From Bryobacterales bacterium (GTDB lineage Bacteria; Acidobacteriota; Terriglobia; Bryobacterales; Bryobacteraceae), in the NCBI GenBank assembly GCA_016721425.1, contig JADKID010000038.1, positions 620,001-684,000 of the forward strand: DNA of 64,000 bases. The letters are read 5' to 3'. Numbering within the stretch: the stretch's first letter is position 1; every line of letters begins with the position of its first letter. Under the pieces are notes generated by a model. That model saw only the letters and a list, made by a program, of their open reading frames with translations. It did not search any database and was not told the DNA's origin. Below, piece by piece: positions 35,485 through 44,639 of this stretch. The translations under genes were made by a program, and so were the position numbers.

Positions 35485-36897
35485 TTAGCTCCTGGCTTCC
35501 CACCAGCCGTGCGGCGGCTCTTTCTGAACCCGCGGCTCCGTGCGGGCAGCGCGCAGCAGCTTGTCGAACTGAACGCCCAATTCGGGCCTCGCCGCCACCA
35601 GATCCGTGGTCTCCGATGGATCTTTGGCGAGGTCATAAACCTCCACCGGCCCATCCTGTTTGGGCCGCACGGCCTTCATGTCGCCCCGCCGCATCGCCTG
35701 CATCGGAACGCCGGGCGCAAACTCCTGCGTCTTCCAGTTGTATCCGGGGTTCTCCCAATACAGCATCTCGTGCGGCTTCTGCTCCTTGCCCAGCAGCGCC
35801 GGCACTACGGAAACCCCGTCCACCTTCGCGCTGTGCCTGGCCCCGGCGAGCTCGGCCGCCGTCGGGAAAAAGTCCGGGAAATACCAGATGAAATCGGACT
35901 TTCTGCCGGCCGGCACATGACCCGGCCAGCGCGAGATCATCGGTACCCGCACGCCGCCTTCATAGAGATTGCCCTTGTGGCCGCGGCACGCGCCGGCGCT
36001 GCCGAAAAACGTCTCACCCAGCTCCGGCAGCGTTGCGCCGTTGTCTGAGGTGAAGAAGACGATCGTCTCACGGTCCACGCCCTGCGCCTTCAATTCCGCC
36101 ATGATCCGCCCCACGTAGGAATCCACCCGCGTCACCATTCCGGCATACGCGGTGCGCACATCCGCCTGTGCCTTCAGCCGCCCGTTGGCCTGGCTCCACG
36201 GCTGGCCCATCGGGAACTTGCCGCGATACTCTGCCAGCGAATCCTCCGGCACGTGCGGCTCGAAGTGCGGCATCGTGGGGGAGTGGTACAGGAAGAAGGG
36301 GCCGTCCTTCTTGCGCCGGATGAAGTCCACCGCTCGGTCCGCAATGACGTCGTTGGCATACGTCTTGCGGCCCATGTTCTCGTTGCCCGCCAAACGGTAC
36401 TCCTTGCCGTTGTCGTACAGAAATCGCGGGTATTGAAAGTGCGCGTGCGCCTGGTGCAACGTGCCGAAGAACTCATCGAAGCCGTGCTTCCAAGGCACAC
36501 CCTCGCTGCCAATGTCGCCCAGGCCCCACTTGCCGCACAACGCCGTCGCGTACCCGGCGGATTTCAGCACCTCGGCCACCGTGGTCTCGCCCGCGACAAT
36601 GGGCACCCCGCCCGGGTTCGAACGCACCGGCGTATGCCCCCCGTGCTGCCCTGTCATCAGCGTGGAACGCGACGGCGCGCACACCGTGCAGCCCGCGTAC
36701 GCGGTCCGGAACAGCGTGCCCTCGGCCGCCAGTCTGTCGATGTGTGGAGTCCGGATGTGCTTCTGCCCGTAGCAGCCCAGGTCGCCGAAACCCATGTCAT
36801 CGGCCATGATCCACACGATATTCGGACGACGCTGCGCCTGTGCACGGAGCACCGCCGGCGCCGCGGCCAGCGCAGGGAGAAAGGTTCGTCGTTGCAT
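35485..36897 (-). CDS. Sulfatase, arylsulfatase A-like (third of three)
   Basis: The 470-residue product is a close relative of the first sulfatase. MQRRTFLPALAAAPAVLRAQ is the export signal, MADDMGFGDLGCYGQKH the metal-binding part, and TVCAPSR holds Cys73, the formylglycine precursor. Further blocks are CGKWGLGDIG, FLYHSPTMPHFEPHVPE, FFTSDNGATLPELG and LYEGGVRVPMISRWPGH. It starts 2 bp after the TonB receptor stop, so the four genes form an operon. The different sequences of the three enzymes suggest different sulfate positions on one glycan. Confidence 0.94.
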   Translation of the reverse strand: MQRRTFLPALAAAPAVLRAQAQRRPNIVWIMADDMGFGDLGCYGQKHIRTPHIDRLAAEGTLFRTAYAGCTVCAPSRSTLMTGQHGGHTPVRSNPGGVPIVAGETTVAEVLKSAGYATALCGKWGLGDIGSEGVPWKHGFDEFFGTLHQAHAHFQYPRFLYDNGKEYRLAGNENMGRKTYANDVIADRAVDFIRRKKDGPFFLYHSPTMPHFEPHVPEDSLAEYRGKFPMGQPWSQANGRLKAQADVRTAYAGMVTRVDSYVGRIMAELKAQGVDRETIVFFTSDNGATLPELGETFFGSAGACRGHKGNLYEGGVRVPMISRWPGHVPAGRKSDFIWYFPDFFPTAAELAGARHSAKVDGVSVVPALLGKEQKPHEMLYWENPGYNWKTQEFAPGVPMQAMRRGDMKAVRPKQDGPVEVYDLAKDPSETTDLVAARPELGVQFDKLLRAARTEPRVQKEPPHGWWEARS

Positions 36898-36899
36898 GG

Positions 36900-39800
36900 C
36901 TAGAAGGCGTACTTCAGCGCAAATTGAATGCGCCGCGGATCTTCCGCCGTCGTGATCTTACCCGCGTTCGGCGTCCCCACGCCCGTGTTCGGAGATCCGA
37001 AGTTGGCATGGTTGGCGAAGTTGAAAGACTCAAACCGGAATTGCAGATAGTGGCCCTCCCACGGCATCAGGAAGCTGCGCGAAACCATCAGATCCACGTT
37101 CACCCGGCCCGGCGCGTAGATGAGGTTTCTGCCGGAGTTGGATACAACGCCCGGCGCCGAGGCCACCGCGAACCCTGTGTCGAACCAGCGGTCGATACTC
37201 CGCTCATCGGAGGGCAGGTTCGGATTGCGGACCCAATCGCCGCGCACCGTGCCGCCGAGATTCTCGTTGTTGACATTGATGGAATGTCCAACGGCGAGTC
37301 CGGCGTATTGGGCGAAAATGCCCCCCACCTGCCAGCCGCCCAGGATCGCTCCGCCCGCGCTCGTCGTCAGGTACTTATGTCCCTTGCCGAAAGGTAGTTC
37401 GTAGACGGCGTTCAATACGAATGAGGTGCGGCGGTCCAGATTGGAATTGCCGCGCTCCCTTGCGAGATTCCACGGCGTGACTCCGCCGGCGCCGCCGTCC
37501 AGCAGATCCTCGTTGCCCTGGTCGATGTTGTGCGCCCACGTGAAGGAGCTCAGCAGGGTCAGGCCCTTGGAAAAGCGCTTCTCGATCTTGGCCGTCATGG
37601 CCTGATAGTTGGAGTTCAGGCTGTTCTCGTGCATGGTGACGCTGCCGAATTGCGGCCGGAAGTAGCGTTGATTGGCGGCCACGGTGGCGCTGGGCGTTTT
37701 CGGCAGATTGATGTTCCGCTGCGTATGCAGATGGGTGCCCTTGGTGCCGATGTAGCCGACGGTCAGCAGCGCGTCCCACGGCAGGTTGCGCTGCACGTCC
37801 AGGAACCACTGTGACACGTAGAGTGTTGGACGGAAATCGGGGAAGACATACACCGCGGATCCGCGCTGCACGACACTCGTGGAGAAAGCGGGAAAACCGG
37901 TCTTGAGGTAATAGCTGGTAGCTTCCGGCGTGGTTTGGAGCGAAATATCGGCGCTCTTCGGTGGGCCCGAACGGAAATTGCCGTTCTCCGTGCTCAGGCT
38001 GTTGGCCTCCCCGTAGAAGATCCCCGCGCCCGCGCGGATCACCGTCTTCGGCGTCATCGAATAGGCAATGCCGATGCGCGGCGCCCAGTTGTTCATGTCG
38101 TTGGTGCCGCCGCTATCCGAATCGCTGGTCGGATACACGAACTTCTCATCCGCCTGGCTCGCCACATTGATGCCCTCATACAGGTAGCGGCTGACACTCT
38201 GCGTGGCAGCGTTCGGGAACAGCGCCTTCTTGAACACCTCATACCGTAACCCGATGTTGAGTGTGAGTTTCGAGGAGATCTTGAAGTCATCCTGCGCAAA
38301 GAAGCCGTAGTACCAGTTGTCGATATCTTCACCCTGATTGTTGCCATAGGTGCCGCCACTCACGTAGCCCAGCAGCATGTCCGCCATGCCGTTGCCCGTG
38401 TTGGCGCGGCTGGTGCCATTGTTTGGGCTCTCCGAAGTAAACTGGCCGCTGAAATTCATCTGCCCGCGGCGGAAGCGCGCCGCATTGCGGAACACGTTCG
38501 CGCGGCGAAGTTCGCCGCCAAACTTCAGCGTGTGCCTGCCCTTCTGCCACACCAGCGAATCGGAGATCTGGTAGTTGGCCAGATTGTTGATGTTCGGCCA
38601 AAAGCCGCGTGCGCCCATCTGCACGAAGCCCGTGGGGGCCAGCAGCGTCCATCCATGATCCAAACCGTCGCCCATCGCATCGCCCGGTGCGCCGATGATC
38701 CCGAACTTTTTGTTCAGGTTCTCCGTGAACGGAATGTCGAACGCCGTGTCAAACTGAGCGTACCCGTAACGCACTTCGTTGAATAACGTCGGAGTCAGCA
38801 CACTGCTCAGCGCACTGGCGATGCTGTGCCCTTTAATCTTCACCGTCTGGCCCTGTCCGCCCATCGCAGGGTAGGGCAGCAGCCCGTTCTGATTGCGGAA
38901 CTGGTCCCGCAGTGAGTAACGCCCAAAGAATCGGTGCTTGTCGTTGATGTTGTGGTCGCCCCGGAAATCGTACTGATCCGCATCGTCGGAATCCGACGGG
39001 CCGTAGTAGTAGTTGTTCGGAAGACTGTCATTGGTCCCGATATTGGCCGTCGGGTACAGCGCCACGATGTTCTTCACCAACGGATCCCAGCGGTTCTGCG
39101 GGATGATGTTGCCGGCGAATGGCAGCCGCTTCGCCGTCGCGCCCGTGCCCGTCTGCGTCAGCGGGTCAAAGATGTTCCGCCGCACGGCCGGCTGATTCGA
39201 GAAATCGCCGCGCTCGATAATATCCCGGCTCGGCACGGAGTTGATGAAGCTCTGGCCCACCCGGATGCGCGTCCCCTGGTAACTGCCAAAAAAGAACGTT
39301 CTGTTCTTGATTACCGGACCGCCCAACGTCGCGCCATACTGATTCTGCCGGTACGACGGCTTCTTGGCGCCGGACCGGTTGGCGAAAAAGTTCGTTCCGT
39401 CCAGCCTCTCGTTCCTCAGAAATTCATACACCGAGCCGTGGAACCCGTTGCTGCCGGACTTCGTCGAAACCAGAATCTTCGCGCCGGCGCGGTACCCGTA
39501 CTCCGCGCTCATATTGTTGGTCACCACCTTGAACTCCGAAACCGCGTCAACCGGGGGCTTCACCTGCTGCGCTTCAAAGCCAAGCGGCCCGCCCGACGTG
39601 CGCGATGAGTTGTCCGCCCCGTCCAGCAGTACATTGTTCTGCGCAATCTGCAGACCCACCGCCGCAAACGCACCCTCGTCCCGTGCCCGGCTGCCCACGC
39701 CGATGTTGCCGCCTGGCAGCACGCCCACCGTGAACTGCGCCAACTGCAAATAGTTGCGGCCGTTCAGCGGCATCTCCAGAATCCTCTTGGAGTCAATCAC

Positions 39801-40232
39801 CTGGCCCACCTCCGACGTCTCGGAGTTAATGAGCACTGCCGACGCCGATACCTGAATCGACTCCACCACCGAGCCCGTCTTTAGCTCAAAATCCAGACGC
39901 GCCGTCTGGCCCACCTCCAGCCGGAAATCCTTCAGCACCTGCGCCGCAAAGCCCTGCGCCTGGCACTCCACCTGATAACGGCCGGAACTGAGCAGCGGCA
40001 ACAGATAGAAGCCCTGCTCATTCGTCGTCGCCGTCGTCGCAATAGCGGTGTCGAGGCTCGTAATGGTGACCGTCGCCTTTGGCACCATCGCCTTGCTCGG
40101 GTCAGTCACTACGCCCTGGATCGTGCCCTGCTGCGCCAGCAATGGCGCAAGCGAGCCTGCCAGGATCAGCAACGTCAAAGCGCGGAGCAGGTGGGTAGAT
40201 GCCTGCCTGAGATCGGAAAACTGTCTGGACAT
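36900..40232 (-). CDS. TonB-dependent outer membrane receptor, Oar-like
   Basis: The 1110-residue product starts at ATG 40232, with GAAGGAG just upstream. A signal peptide (LTLLILAGSLAPLLAQ) is followed by a carboxypeptidase-regulatory-like domain (GTIQGVVTDPSKAMVPKATVTI), a plug (residues about 130-260, INSETSEVGQVIDSKRILEMPLNGRNYLQLAQ) and a long barrel. It ends in ALKYAF with the terminal aromatic residue of outer-membrane barrels. This is the acidobacterial Oar-like group that imports glycans or other large substrates. It leads the sulfatase genes and is divergent from a CadC/PD40 regulator. Confidence 0.95.
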   Translation of the reverse strand: MSRQFSDLRQASTHLLRALTLLILAGSLAPLLAQQGTIQGVVTDPSKAMVPKATVTITSLDTAIATTATTNEQGFYLLPLLSSGRYQVECQAQGFAAQVLKDFRLEVGQTARLDFELKTGSVVESIQVSASAVLINSETSEVGQVIDSKRILEMPLNGRNYLQLAQFTVGVLPGGNIGVGSRARDEGAFAAVGLQIAQNNVLLDGADNSSRTSGGPLGFEAQQVKPPVDAVSEFKVVTNNMSAEYGYRAGAKILVSTKSGSNGFHGSVYEFLRNERLDGTNFFANRSGAKKPSYRQNQYGATLGGPVIKNRTFFFGSYQGTRIRVGQSFINSVPSRDIIERGDFSNQPAVRRNIFDPLTQTGTGATAKRLPFAGNIIPQNRWDPLVKNIVALYPTANIGTNDSLPNNYYYGPSDSDDADQYDFRGDHNINDKHRFFGRYSLRDQFRNQNGLLPYPAMGGQGQTVKIKGHSIASALSSVLTPTLFNEVRYGYAQFDTAFDIPFTENLNKKFGIIGAPGDAMGDGLDHGWTLLAPTGFVQMGARGFWPNINNLANYQISDSLVWQKGRHTLKFGGELRRANVFRNAARFRRGQMNFSGQFTSESPNNGTSRANTGNGMADMLLGYVSGGTYGNNQGEDIDNWYYGFFAQDDFKISSKLTLNIGLRYEVFKKALFPNAATQSVSRYLYEGINVASQADEKFVYPTSDSDSGGTNDMNNWAPRIGIAYSMTPKTVIRAGAGIFYGEANSLSTENGNFRSGPPKSADISLQTTPEATSYYLKTGFPAFSTSVVQRGSAVYVFPDFRPTLYVSQWFLDVQRNLPWDALLTVGYIGTKGTHLHTQRNINLPKTPSATVAANQRYFRPQFGSVTMHENSLNSNYQAMTAKIEKRFSKGLTLLSSFTWAHNIDQGNEDLLDGGAGGVTPWNLARERGNSNLDRRTSFVLNAVYELPFGKGHKYLTTSAGGAILGGWQVGGIFAQYAGLAVGHSINVNNENLGGTVRGDWVRNPNLPSDERSIDRWFDTGFAVASAPGVVSNSGRNLIYAPGRVNVDLMVSRSFLMPWEGHYLQFRFESFNFANHANFGSPNTGVGTPNAGKITTAEDPRRIQFALKYAF

Positions 40233-40348
40233 GGACACAACTCCTTCATACGGGCGGCGCGTGCGGATCTGTCCACACTCAGCGCCGGAAGCTGGCACTA
40301 TAATGAGGTGTTCGTGACAGTCCCGTTTCTCAAATGGGCTCAATCTTC

Positions 40349-40370
40349 GCTCTCACATTCTAAAGAGAGC
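40349..40370. promoter_or_regulatory. Inverted repeat just upstream of the regulator gene
   Basis: GCTCTC (40349-40354) and GAGAGC (40365-40370) face each other across 10 bases, in the 147-bp divergent region between the TonB receptor and the regulator. The right arm covers the only purine-rich ribosome-binding-like sequence before ATG 40380. It could be an operator or a hairpin hiding the start; evidence is limited to symmetry and position. Confidence 0.35.
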
Positions 40371-40379
40371 CGCTCGTCG

Positions 40380-42512
40380 ATGAAAACAAAGCAGGTTATC
40401 GAATTCGGACCCTTCCGCCTGGACCCCGTTGCCCATCAGCTCTGGCGGGGTGATCAGCGCATCGCGTTAACCCCGAAGGTCCTCGATACCCTACGTTACA
40501 TGGTGGATCACCCAGGGCGCCTGCTCACCAAAGAAGAACTGTTGAAAGCTGTGTGGCCGGATCGCTTTGTCGATGAGGCCAATTTGACCCAGAACGTCTC
40601 CGTCCTCCGCCGGGCCCTGGGCGAACTGGAAAGCGGTACCAAATACATCGGCACCTTCCACGGCCGCGGCTATCAGTTTCTTGCCGAGGTCCGCCATACC
40701 GAAGTCGCGGTGGAGCCCGATATGCCGCTCCCGCCCGATCCGCGCGCCCAGGGTCGAACCCGGATAATCTGGCTCGGTGCCGCTGCTGCCGCCGTGCTTC
40801 TCATCATCGCTGCCGGGGCCTTCCTGTTCAACCGCCCCGCGCCCATTCCTTTCACCAGCGCCCCCATTCCGCTCACTCGCCTGCCCGGCAGCGAGTATCA
40901 GCCGGCTCTCTCCCGCGACGGTACCAAGGTCGCCTTTGTCTGGGATCAGGCGGGTCAGCAGGGCGCCGCCATATACGTCAAAGGACCGGAGGACGATGAA
41001 CCCCGCCGCATCAGCCCCAGCGATCATGTGCACGACAGCCCGGCTTGGTCCCCCGATGGCAAATACCTCGCTTACCTGCGGCAGGAACGTGATGCCCTCA
41101 AGGTGATTGTCAGGCCCGAGCGCGGCGAGGGCCTCCGCGAGGTGGCGCGCCTCTTCCCCACCCGCTATGGGCTCAATTGCCGCCACCTGGACTGGTCTCC
41201 CGACGGCAGGCACATCGTCGTCGACGACAAGGACTCCCCCAACGATTCGTTCGGCATCTACCTCATCGACATCACCAACGGCCGGCGAACCCTGCTCGCC
41301 AAGCCGGCGCCGGAGTCCATCGGAGACGTCGAGCCCCGCTTCTCTCCAGACGGACGCCTCGTCTCCTTTGTCCGCATGGCCACCCGCTTTCAATACGAGC
41401 TCTTCACCGTCCCGGTCACCGGTGGCGCCCCCCAGGCCCGCACCGCCGATAACCGCCTGATCAGCGGCCACGATTGGGCGCCGGACGGGAGTGCCATCTA
41501 CTTCGGTTCCAACCGCGACGGCGGCTTCCGCGTGTGGCGGGCCAGTGTCAGCACGGCAAATCTCGTCTCCGATCTCACCCCCACCAGCATCGCCAGCGCC
41601 AATCCGATTCAGCTCTCCGTCGCCCGCACCGGCAATAAGCTCGTCTACTCGGACCTCCTCCAGGATCTCAACATCTGGCGCCTCCACCTCTCTGGCGCAG
41701 GCAAACCGGAAACGGCCTGGACCCGCGTTGTTGCGTCCACCGGCGAGGATATCCTGCCCTATCTCAGCCCCGACGGGACCAGGCTCTGCTTCCTCTCAGA
41801 CCGCTCCGGCGAGCAGGAGTTGTGGATCACCGCCGCCGATGGCACCGCGCCCATGCAGTTGACCCGCGGCCACCATCGCCCCGTCGCCGGACGCTGGTCG
41901 CCCGACGGCAAAACCATCGTCTACCACCAGATCAATGGCACAGGCGTTTACCTGGTGGATTCCGGGGGCGGCGTACCCAGGTTGCTGGCCGGAGCGCCTG
42001 CTCCCGCAGGACACCCTGTCTTCACGGCGGACGGAAGCGGCGTCTTCTATGGCTACGATGGACGCATCCTGCTGAGCCCCGTTTCCGGCGGTAGCGCCAG
42101 TTCCGTGGTCACCAGCCGCTCCCACCAGAAGATCCCGTCGGCCGATGGCCGCTACCTCTACTTCACGGCAGGCCGGACGGAAACCACCATTTGGCGGTTA
42201 TCGCTGGAAAGTGGCCTGCAAACGCGCTTTGTCGATGGGCTGCTGCCCGGCTATTGGGGCGCCTGGGCGCTGGGGACCAGTGGCCTGTTCTATCTGGCGG
42301 CCGATGAGAACTCTCCGGCCCAGGCCGTCATCCGGCGCAAGGACCTCCTCACCGGGCAGGACTTAGTGCTCACCGGCTTCCCCGGCCCTATGCCGCCCAT
42401 CGGCGCTTCCGCCTGGTCCCTCGCACCCGGTGATCGCGCTCTTTACGCCGTCCGGACCGACGTCTCCCACAGCGATGTCACGCTGATCGGAGATACTCTA
42501 GTCAGCCGCTAG
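40380..42512 (+). CDS. CadC-like winged-helix regulator with membrane helix and PD40 propeller
   Basis: The 710-residue product starts at ATG 40380 (MKTKQVIEFGPFRLDP). Residues 5-105 are an OmpR/CadC winged helix (LTPKVLDTLRYMVDHPGRLLTKEELL, VSVLRRALGE, GTFHGRGYQFLAEV). One membrane helix follows (IIWLGAAAAAVLLIIAAGAFLF). The rest is a periplasmic propeller of TolB/PD40 repeats (SPAWSPDGKYLAY, RHLDWSPDGRHIVV, EPRFSPDGRLVSFV). The protein would sense a periplasmic signal and control transcription directly. Its place next to the TonB receptor and three sulfatase genes makes it the likely regulator of that locus. Confidence 0.92.
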   Translation: MKTKQVIEFGPFRLDPVAHQLWRGDQRIALTPKVLDTLRYMVDHPGRLLTKEELLKAVWPDRFVDEANLTQNVSVLRRALGELESGTKYIGTFHGRGYQFLAEVRHTEVAVEPDMPLPPDPRAQGRTRIIWLGAAAAAVLLIIAAGAFLFNRPAPIPFTSAPIPLTRLPGSEYQPALSRDGTKVAFVWDQAGQQGAAIYVKGPEDDEPRRISPSDHVHDSPAWSPDGKYLAYLRQERDALKVIVRPERGEGLREVARLFPTRYGLNCRHLDWSPDGRHIVVDDKDSPNDSFGIYLIDITNGRRTLLAKPAPESIGDVEPRFSPDGRLVSFVRMATRFQYELFTVPVTGGAPQARTADNRLISGHDWAPDGSAIYFGSNRDGGFRVWRASVSTANLVSDLTPTSIASANPIQLSVARTGNKLVYSDLLQDLNIWRLHLSGAGKPETAWTRVVASTGEDILPYLSPDGTRLCFLSDRSGEQELWITAADGTAPMQLTRGHHRPVAGRWSPDGKTIVYHQINGTGVYLVDSGGGVPRLLAGAPAPAGHPVFTADGSGVFYGYDGRILLSPVSGGSASSVVTSRSHQKIPSADGRYLYFTAGRTETTIWRLSLESGLQTRFVDGLLPGYWGAWALGTSGLFYLAADENSPAQAVIRRKDLLTGQDLVLTGFPGPMPPIGASAWSLAPGDRALYAVRTDVSHSDVTLIGDTLVSR

Positions 42513-42525
42513 CTTCCGCTCGGCA

Positions 42526-42541
42526 GGGAGGAACGCCTCCC
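42526..42541. terminator. Possible weak terminator between convergent genes
   Basis: GGGAGG and CCTCCC form a 6-bp stem with a 4-base loop in the 77-bp gap between two convergent genes. There is no T-run, so it could be a stem only or a Rho-assisted end. Confidence 0.35.
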
Positions 42542-42589
42542 GTCTCTCCGCTCCGCACCCGGTCGCCCGGGTTATCCTTCTCCCGCGCA

Positions 42590-43495
42590 CTACACCCCCG
42601 CCTGCCGCAGCAACCCCTCCGCCTTCCCCCGGATCTCCTGCGCCAGCGCAAACGGATCGGCCTGCTGGAACTGCGGCAGAAACAGCTCCACCGAGATCGG
42701 GCCCGCGTACCCCTTCTCCGCCAGCTTCCCCAGGATCTTCGCCAACGGAGCCACCCCGTCGCCCGGGATCACGCGCGTCCTCAGATCCAGGAGCTCGCGC
42801 GGCAGCTCCTGCGTGTCATTCAAATGCGCGTGAATGATCTCCCCCGGCCGGATCAGCTCCAGATCCTCCATCTTGCTCGGCCCGGACCAGAAATGATAGC
42901 AGTCGAACAGGATGCCGAAATTCGGATGCGCCGCCTCCCGGTGCAGCCGCAGCGCCGTCGGCAGCGACGCCAGAAAGGTCGAGCTCCGCACGAACTCCGC
43001 CGCCACCTTCATTTGGAACTGCCGCGCCACCTCGGCCGTCCGCCGGATGTTCGGCAGGCATCGCGCATAGTCCTCCGCCGTGAACTTGGCGGCGGTAGCG
43101 CAAGGCGAATACACCAAAGGCGCGCCCAGCTCCGCAAACTGCCCGCACCGCCTCTGAAACGCTGCCAGATTCTTCCCAAAATCCGCATTCGGCTCCCAAA
43201 GCCCCGTCACCCCGGCCGCCCCCGAAACGATCGTCAGCCCGTTGTCGGTCAACACCCGCTTCGCGCTAGCCAACGTCTCGGTCTTTAGAAAATCGTCGAG
43301 CAACTCGGCCGCCGGCTCCACCTGCCGGATGCCCGCCCGGGCCCACCCCTCAAGAGACTTCCGGTACCCCGCCCCCGCGGAGCTGAATTGGTGCATGCTG
43401 AGTGTCATTGTTCCTGTAACGCCACGGGCCCGTTCCGCGGCCAGCACCAGAGGTGCCTGAAGAACGGTTCGGCGTGGCAGCATGAGGAATACCAT
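42590..43495 (-). CDS. Sugar phosphate isomerase/epimerase-like TIM barrel protein
   Basis: The product is about 301 residues from ATG 43495 (MVFLMLPRRTVLQAPLVLAAERA); ATG 43483 is also possible. A short RR-containing hydrophobic N terminus suggests export. The TIM barrel shows MTLSMHQFSSAGAGY, FGILFDCYHFWSG, IIHAHLNDTQELPRELLD and RVIPGDGVAPLAKILGKLAEKGYAGPISVELFLP. The metal ligands of the family (His, Asp, Glu) are in these blocks. It resembles the gene at 15014-15862 in fold but not closely in sequence. Longer upstream frame has no family features. Confidence 0.83.
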   Translation of the reverse strand: MVFLMLPRRTVLQAPLVLAAERARGVTGTMTLSMHQFSSAGAGYRKSLEGWARAGIRQVEPAAELLDDFLKTETLASAKRVLTDNGLTIVSGAAGVTGLWEPNADFGKNLAAFQRRCGQFAELGAPLVYSPCATAAKFTAEDYARCLPNIRRTAEVARQFQMKVAAEFVRSSTFLASLPTALRLHREAAHPNFGILFDCYHFWSGPSKMEDLELIRPGEIIHAHLNDTQELPRELLDLRTRVIPGDGVAPLAKILGKLAEKGYAGPISVELFLPQFQQADPFALAQEIRGKAEGLLRQAGV

Positions 43496-43668
43496 ACCGC
43501 GTTCCCGCAGGCGGCGTGAGCGGTGCCCGATGGCAAGCTTCGTGAGTCCAAGCCGCAACGCTCGCACGTCCACCCAGCGCAGACGATCGGTGGCGGCCGG
43601 CACTGCCCAGGCTCGGTCGGGCCACGCCCTTCCGTCCTGTTACCCTCGGAATCGGGCATAACGTACGT

Positions 43669-43874
43669 ATGCGGCAGATCTTAAACTATCGTGGGGAAGA
43701 TGGCTTCTGGATCGCTGAGTGCCCCAGCTTGCCCGGCTGCGTCACCCAAGGCGAAACTGAGGATGTTGCGCTGGCCAACATCAGGAGAGCCGTCCAGGCG
43801 TACGTGGGTGCCTGGAAGTAGACAAATTGCCGGTCCCTGACGATCCTCTCGACGCCCGCCTCGTCACTGTGTGA
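43669..43874 (+). pseudogene. HicB-like antitoxin, frameshifted
   Basis: The ATG at 43669 opens a 50-codon frame: MRQILNYRGEDGFWIAECPS, then LPGCVTQGETEDVALANIRR and AVQAYVGAWK, ending at TAG 43821. This is the HicB N-terminal domain. The expected C terminus, EVDKLPVPDDPLDARLVTV, continues in the next frame from 43815 and stops at 43874. One missing base (TGGG to TGG) explains it. The restored stop overlaps the hicA start (GTGA), as in working hicBA operons. The gene is too short for usual ORF finding. Confidence 0.85.
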
Positions 43875-44091
43875 CCCATCGCCCCGTTTTCTCCGGAAGG
43901 GAGTGCGTGCGCGCCCTGGAGCGTGCGGCCTCCACACGGTCCGCTAAGTGGGACGCCACATTGTCTTGCGCCGGGAGAACCCCTTCTGCCAGGCAGTCGT
44001 GCCGGATCACCGGACACCGGATCGTGGCACCCTGCGCTCCATCCTTCGTTCAGTGGATATTACTCCAGACCAATTCCGCGAACTCCTGTAA
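43871..44091 (+). pseudogene. HicA-like toxin, frameshift plus nonsense codon
   Basis: From GTG 43871 the frame reads VTHRPVFSGRECVRALERA and then loses family resemblance. One base shift later the rest of HicA follows: LHTVR, a TAA stop where Gln (CAA) is expected, then VGRHIVLRRENPFCQ, AVVPDHRTPDRGTL and RSILRSVDITPDQFRELL, ending at TAA 44091. HicA is a small double-stranded-RNA-binding-fold mRNA interferase whose active His lies in the GSH-type segment, here GRH. With both a missing G and a nonsense codon the gene is dead. It forms a pair with the broken hicB. Confidence 0.85.
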
Positions 44092-44545
44092 CCCCAGAAT
44101 CTGGCTATTCGGTCGATGCTGGTCACGGTGGTCCGCAACATCAATGTCATCAGTTCCGCATGCTTTTCGTCATCCTCTCCGCCGCCAGGCCTTTCGGCCA
44201 ACGGCTCACACTCGCCGTGCGAGCGGCGGCCTCAGCCGGTGTTCAACGTCGTCAGCTAGACCGCCCCTGGCGCCCGGCCATCGGCACCCCCGGTTCCGGC
44301 AGGTCCGCCCACCCTTTTTCTGACTGCTTCATGGCCTCCACACGTCCGACTCGGACCAGTCATCGGCATCGTCCGCCGAATCGGGCTGGCGCGATGATAG
44401 CCATTGGTCCCAATGCCCTCTTCAGAACCTCCCTGAATCCCGAAAGACACAATTTTCGACAATCAGTCCGCATCCCCGGCCGCCGCCTCACGTGACACCG
44501 AAGTGACGAAATCGCTGCCCCCCGAAACCCCAGTCACAACACTCG

Positions 44546-44624
44546 AGAATTAACATAAGTAGTTAAAAAATAAACAACTTGACGCTGCCACAGTCGACCA
44601 AAATGTCGAACCCTGAGCTAGAAT
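44546..44624 (+). promoter_or_regulatory. AT-rich promoter-like segment upstream of the ilv leader
   Basis: A sharply AT-rich tract (44549-44578) stands out in a high-GC genome and looks like an UP element. It is followed by TCGACC (44594-44599), a 19-base spacer and TAGAAT (44619-44624), which matches five of six bases of a -10 box. A TTGACG also lies at 44579. Transcription would start near 44631 and run through the C-rich segment. Confidence 0.45.
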
Positions 44625-44639
44625 GTCTCGGGCGCCAAA

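Noticed and set aside
36600..36660. tRNA-like TTCGAA segment
   Set aside because: It lies inside a sulfatase gene and no cloverleaf can be formed.
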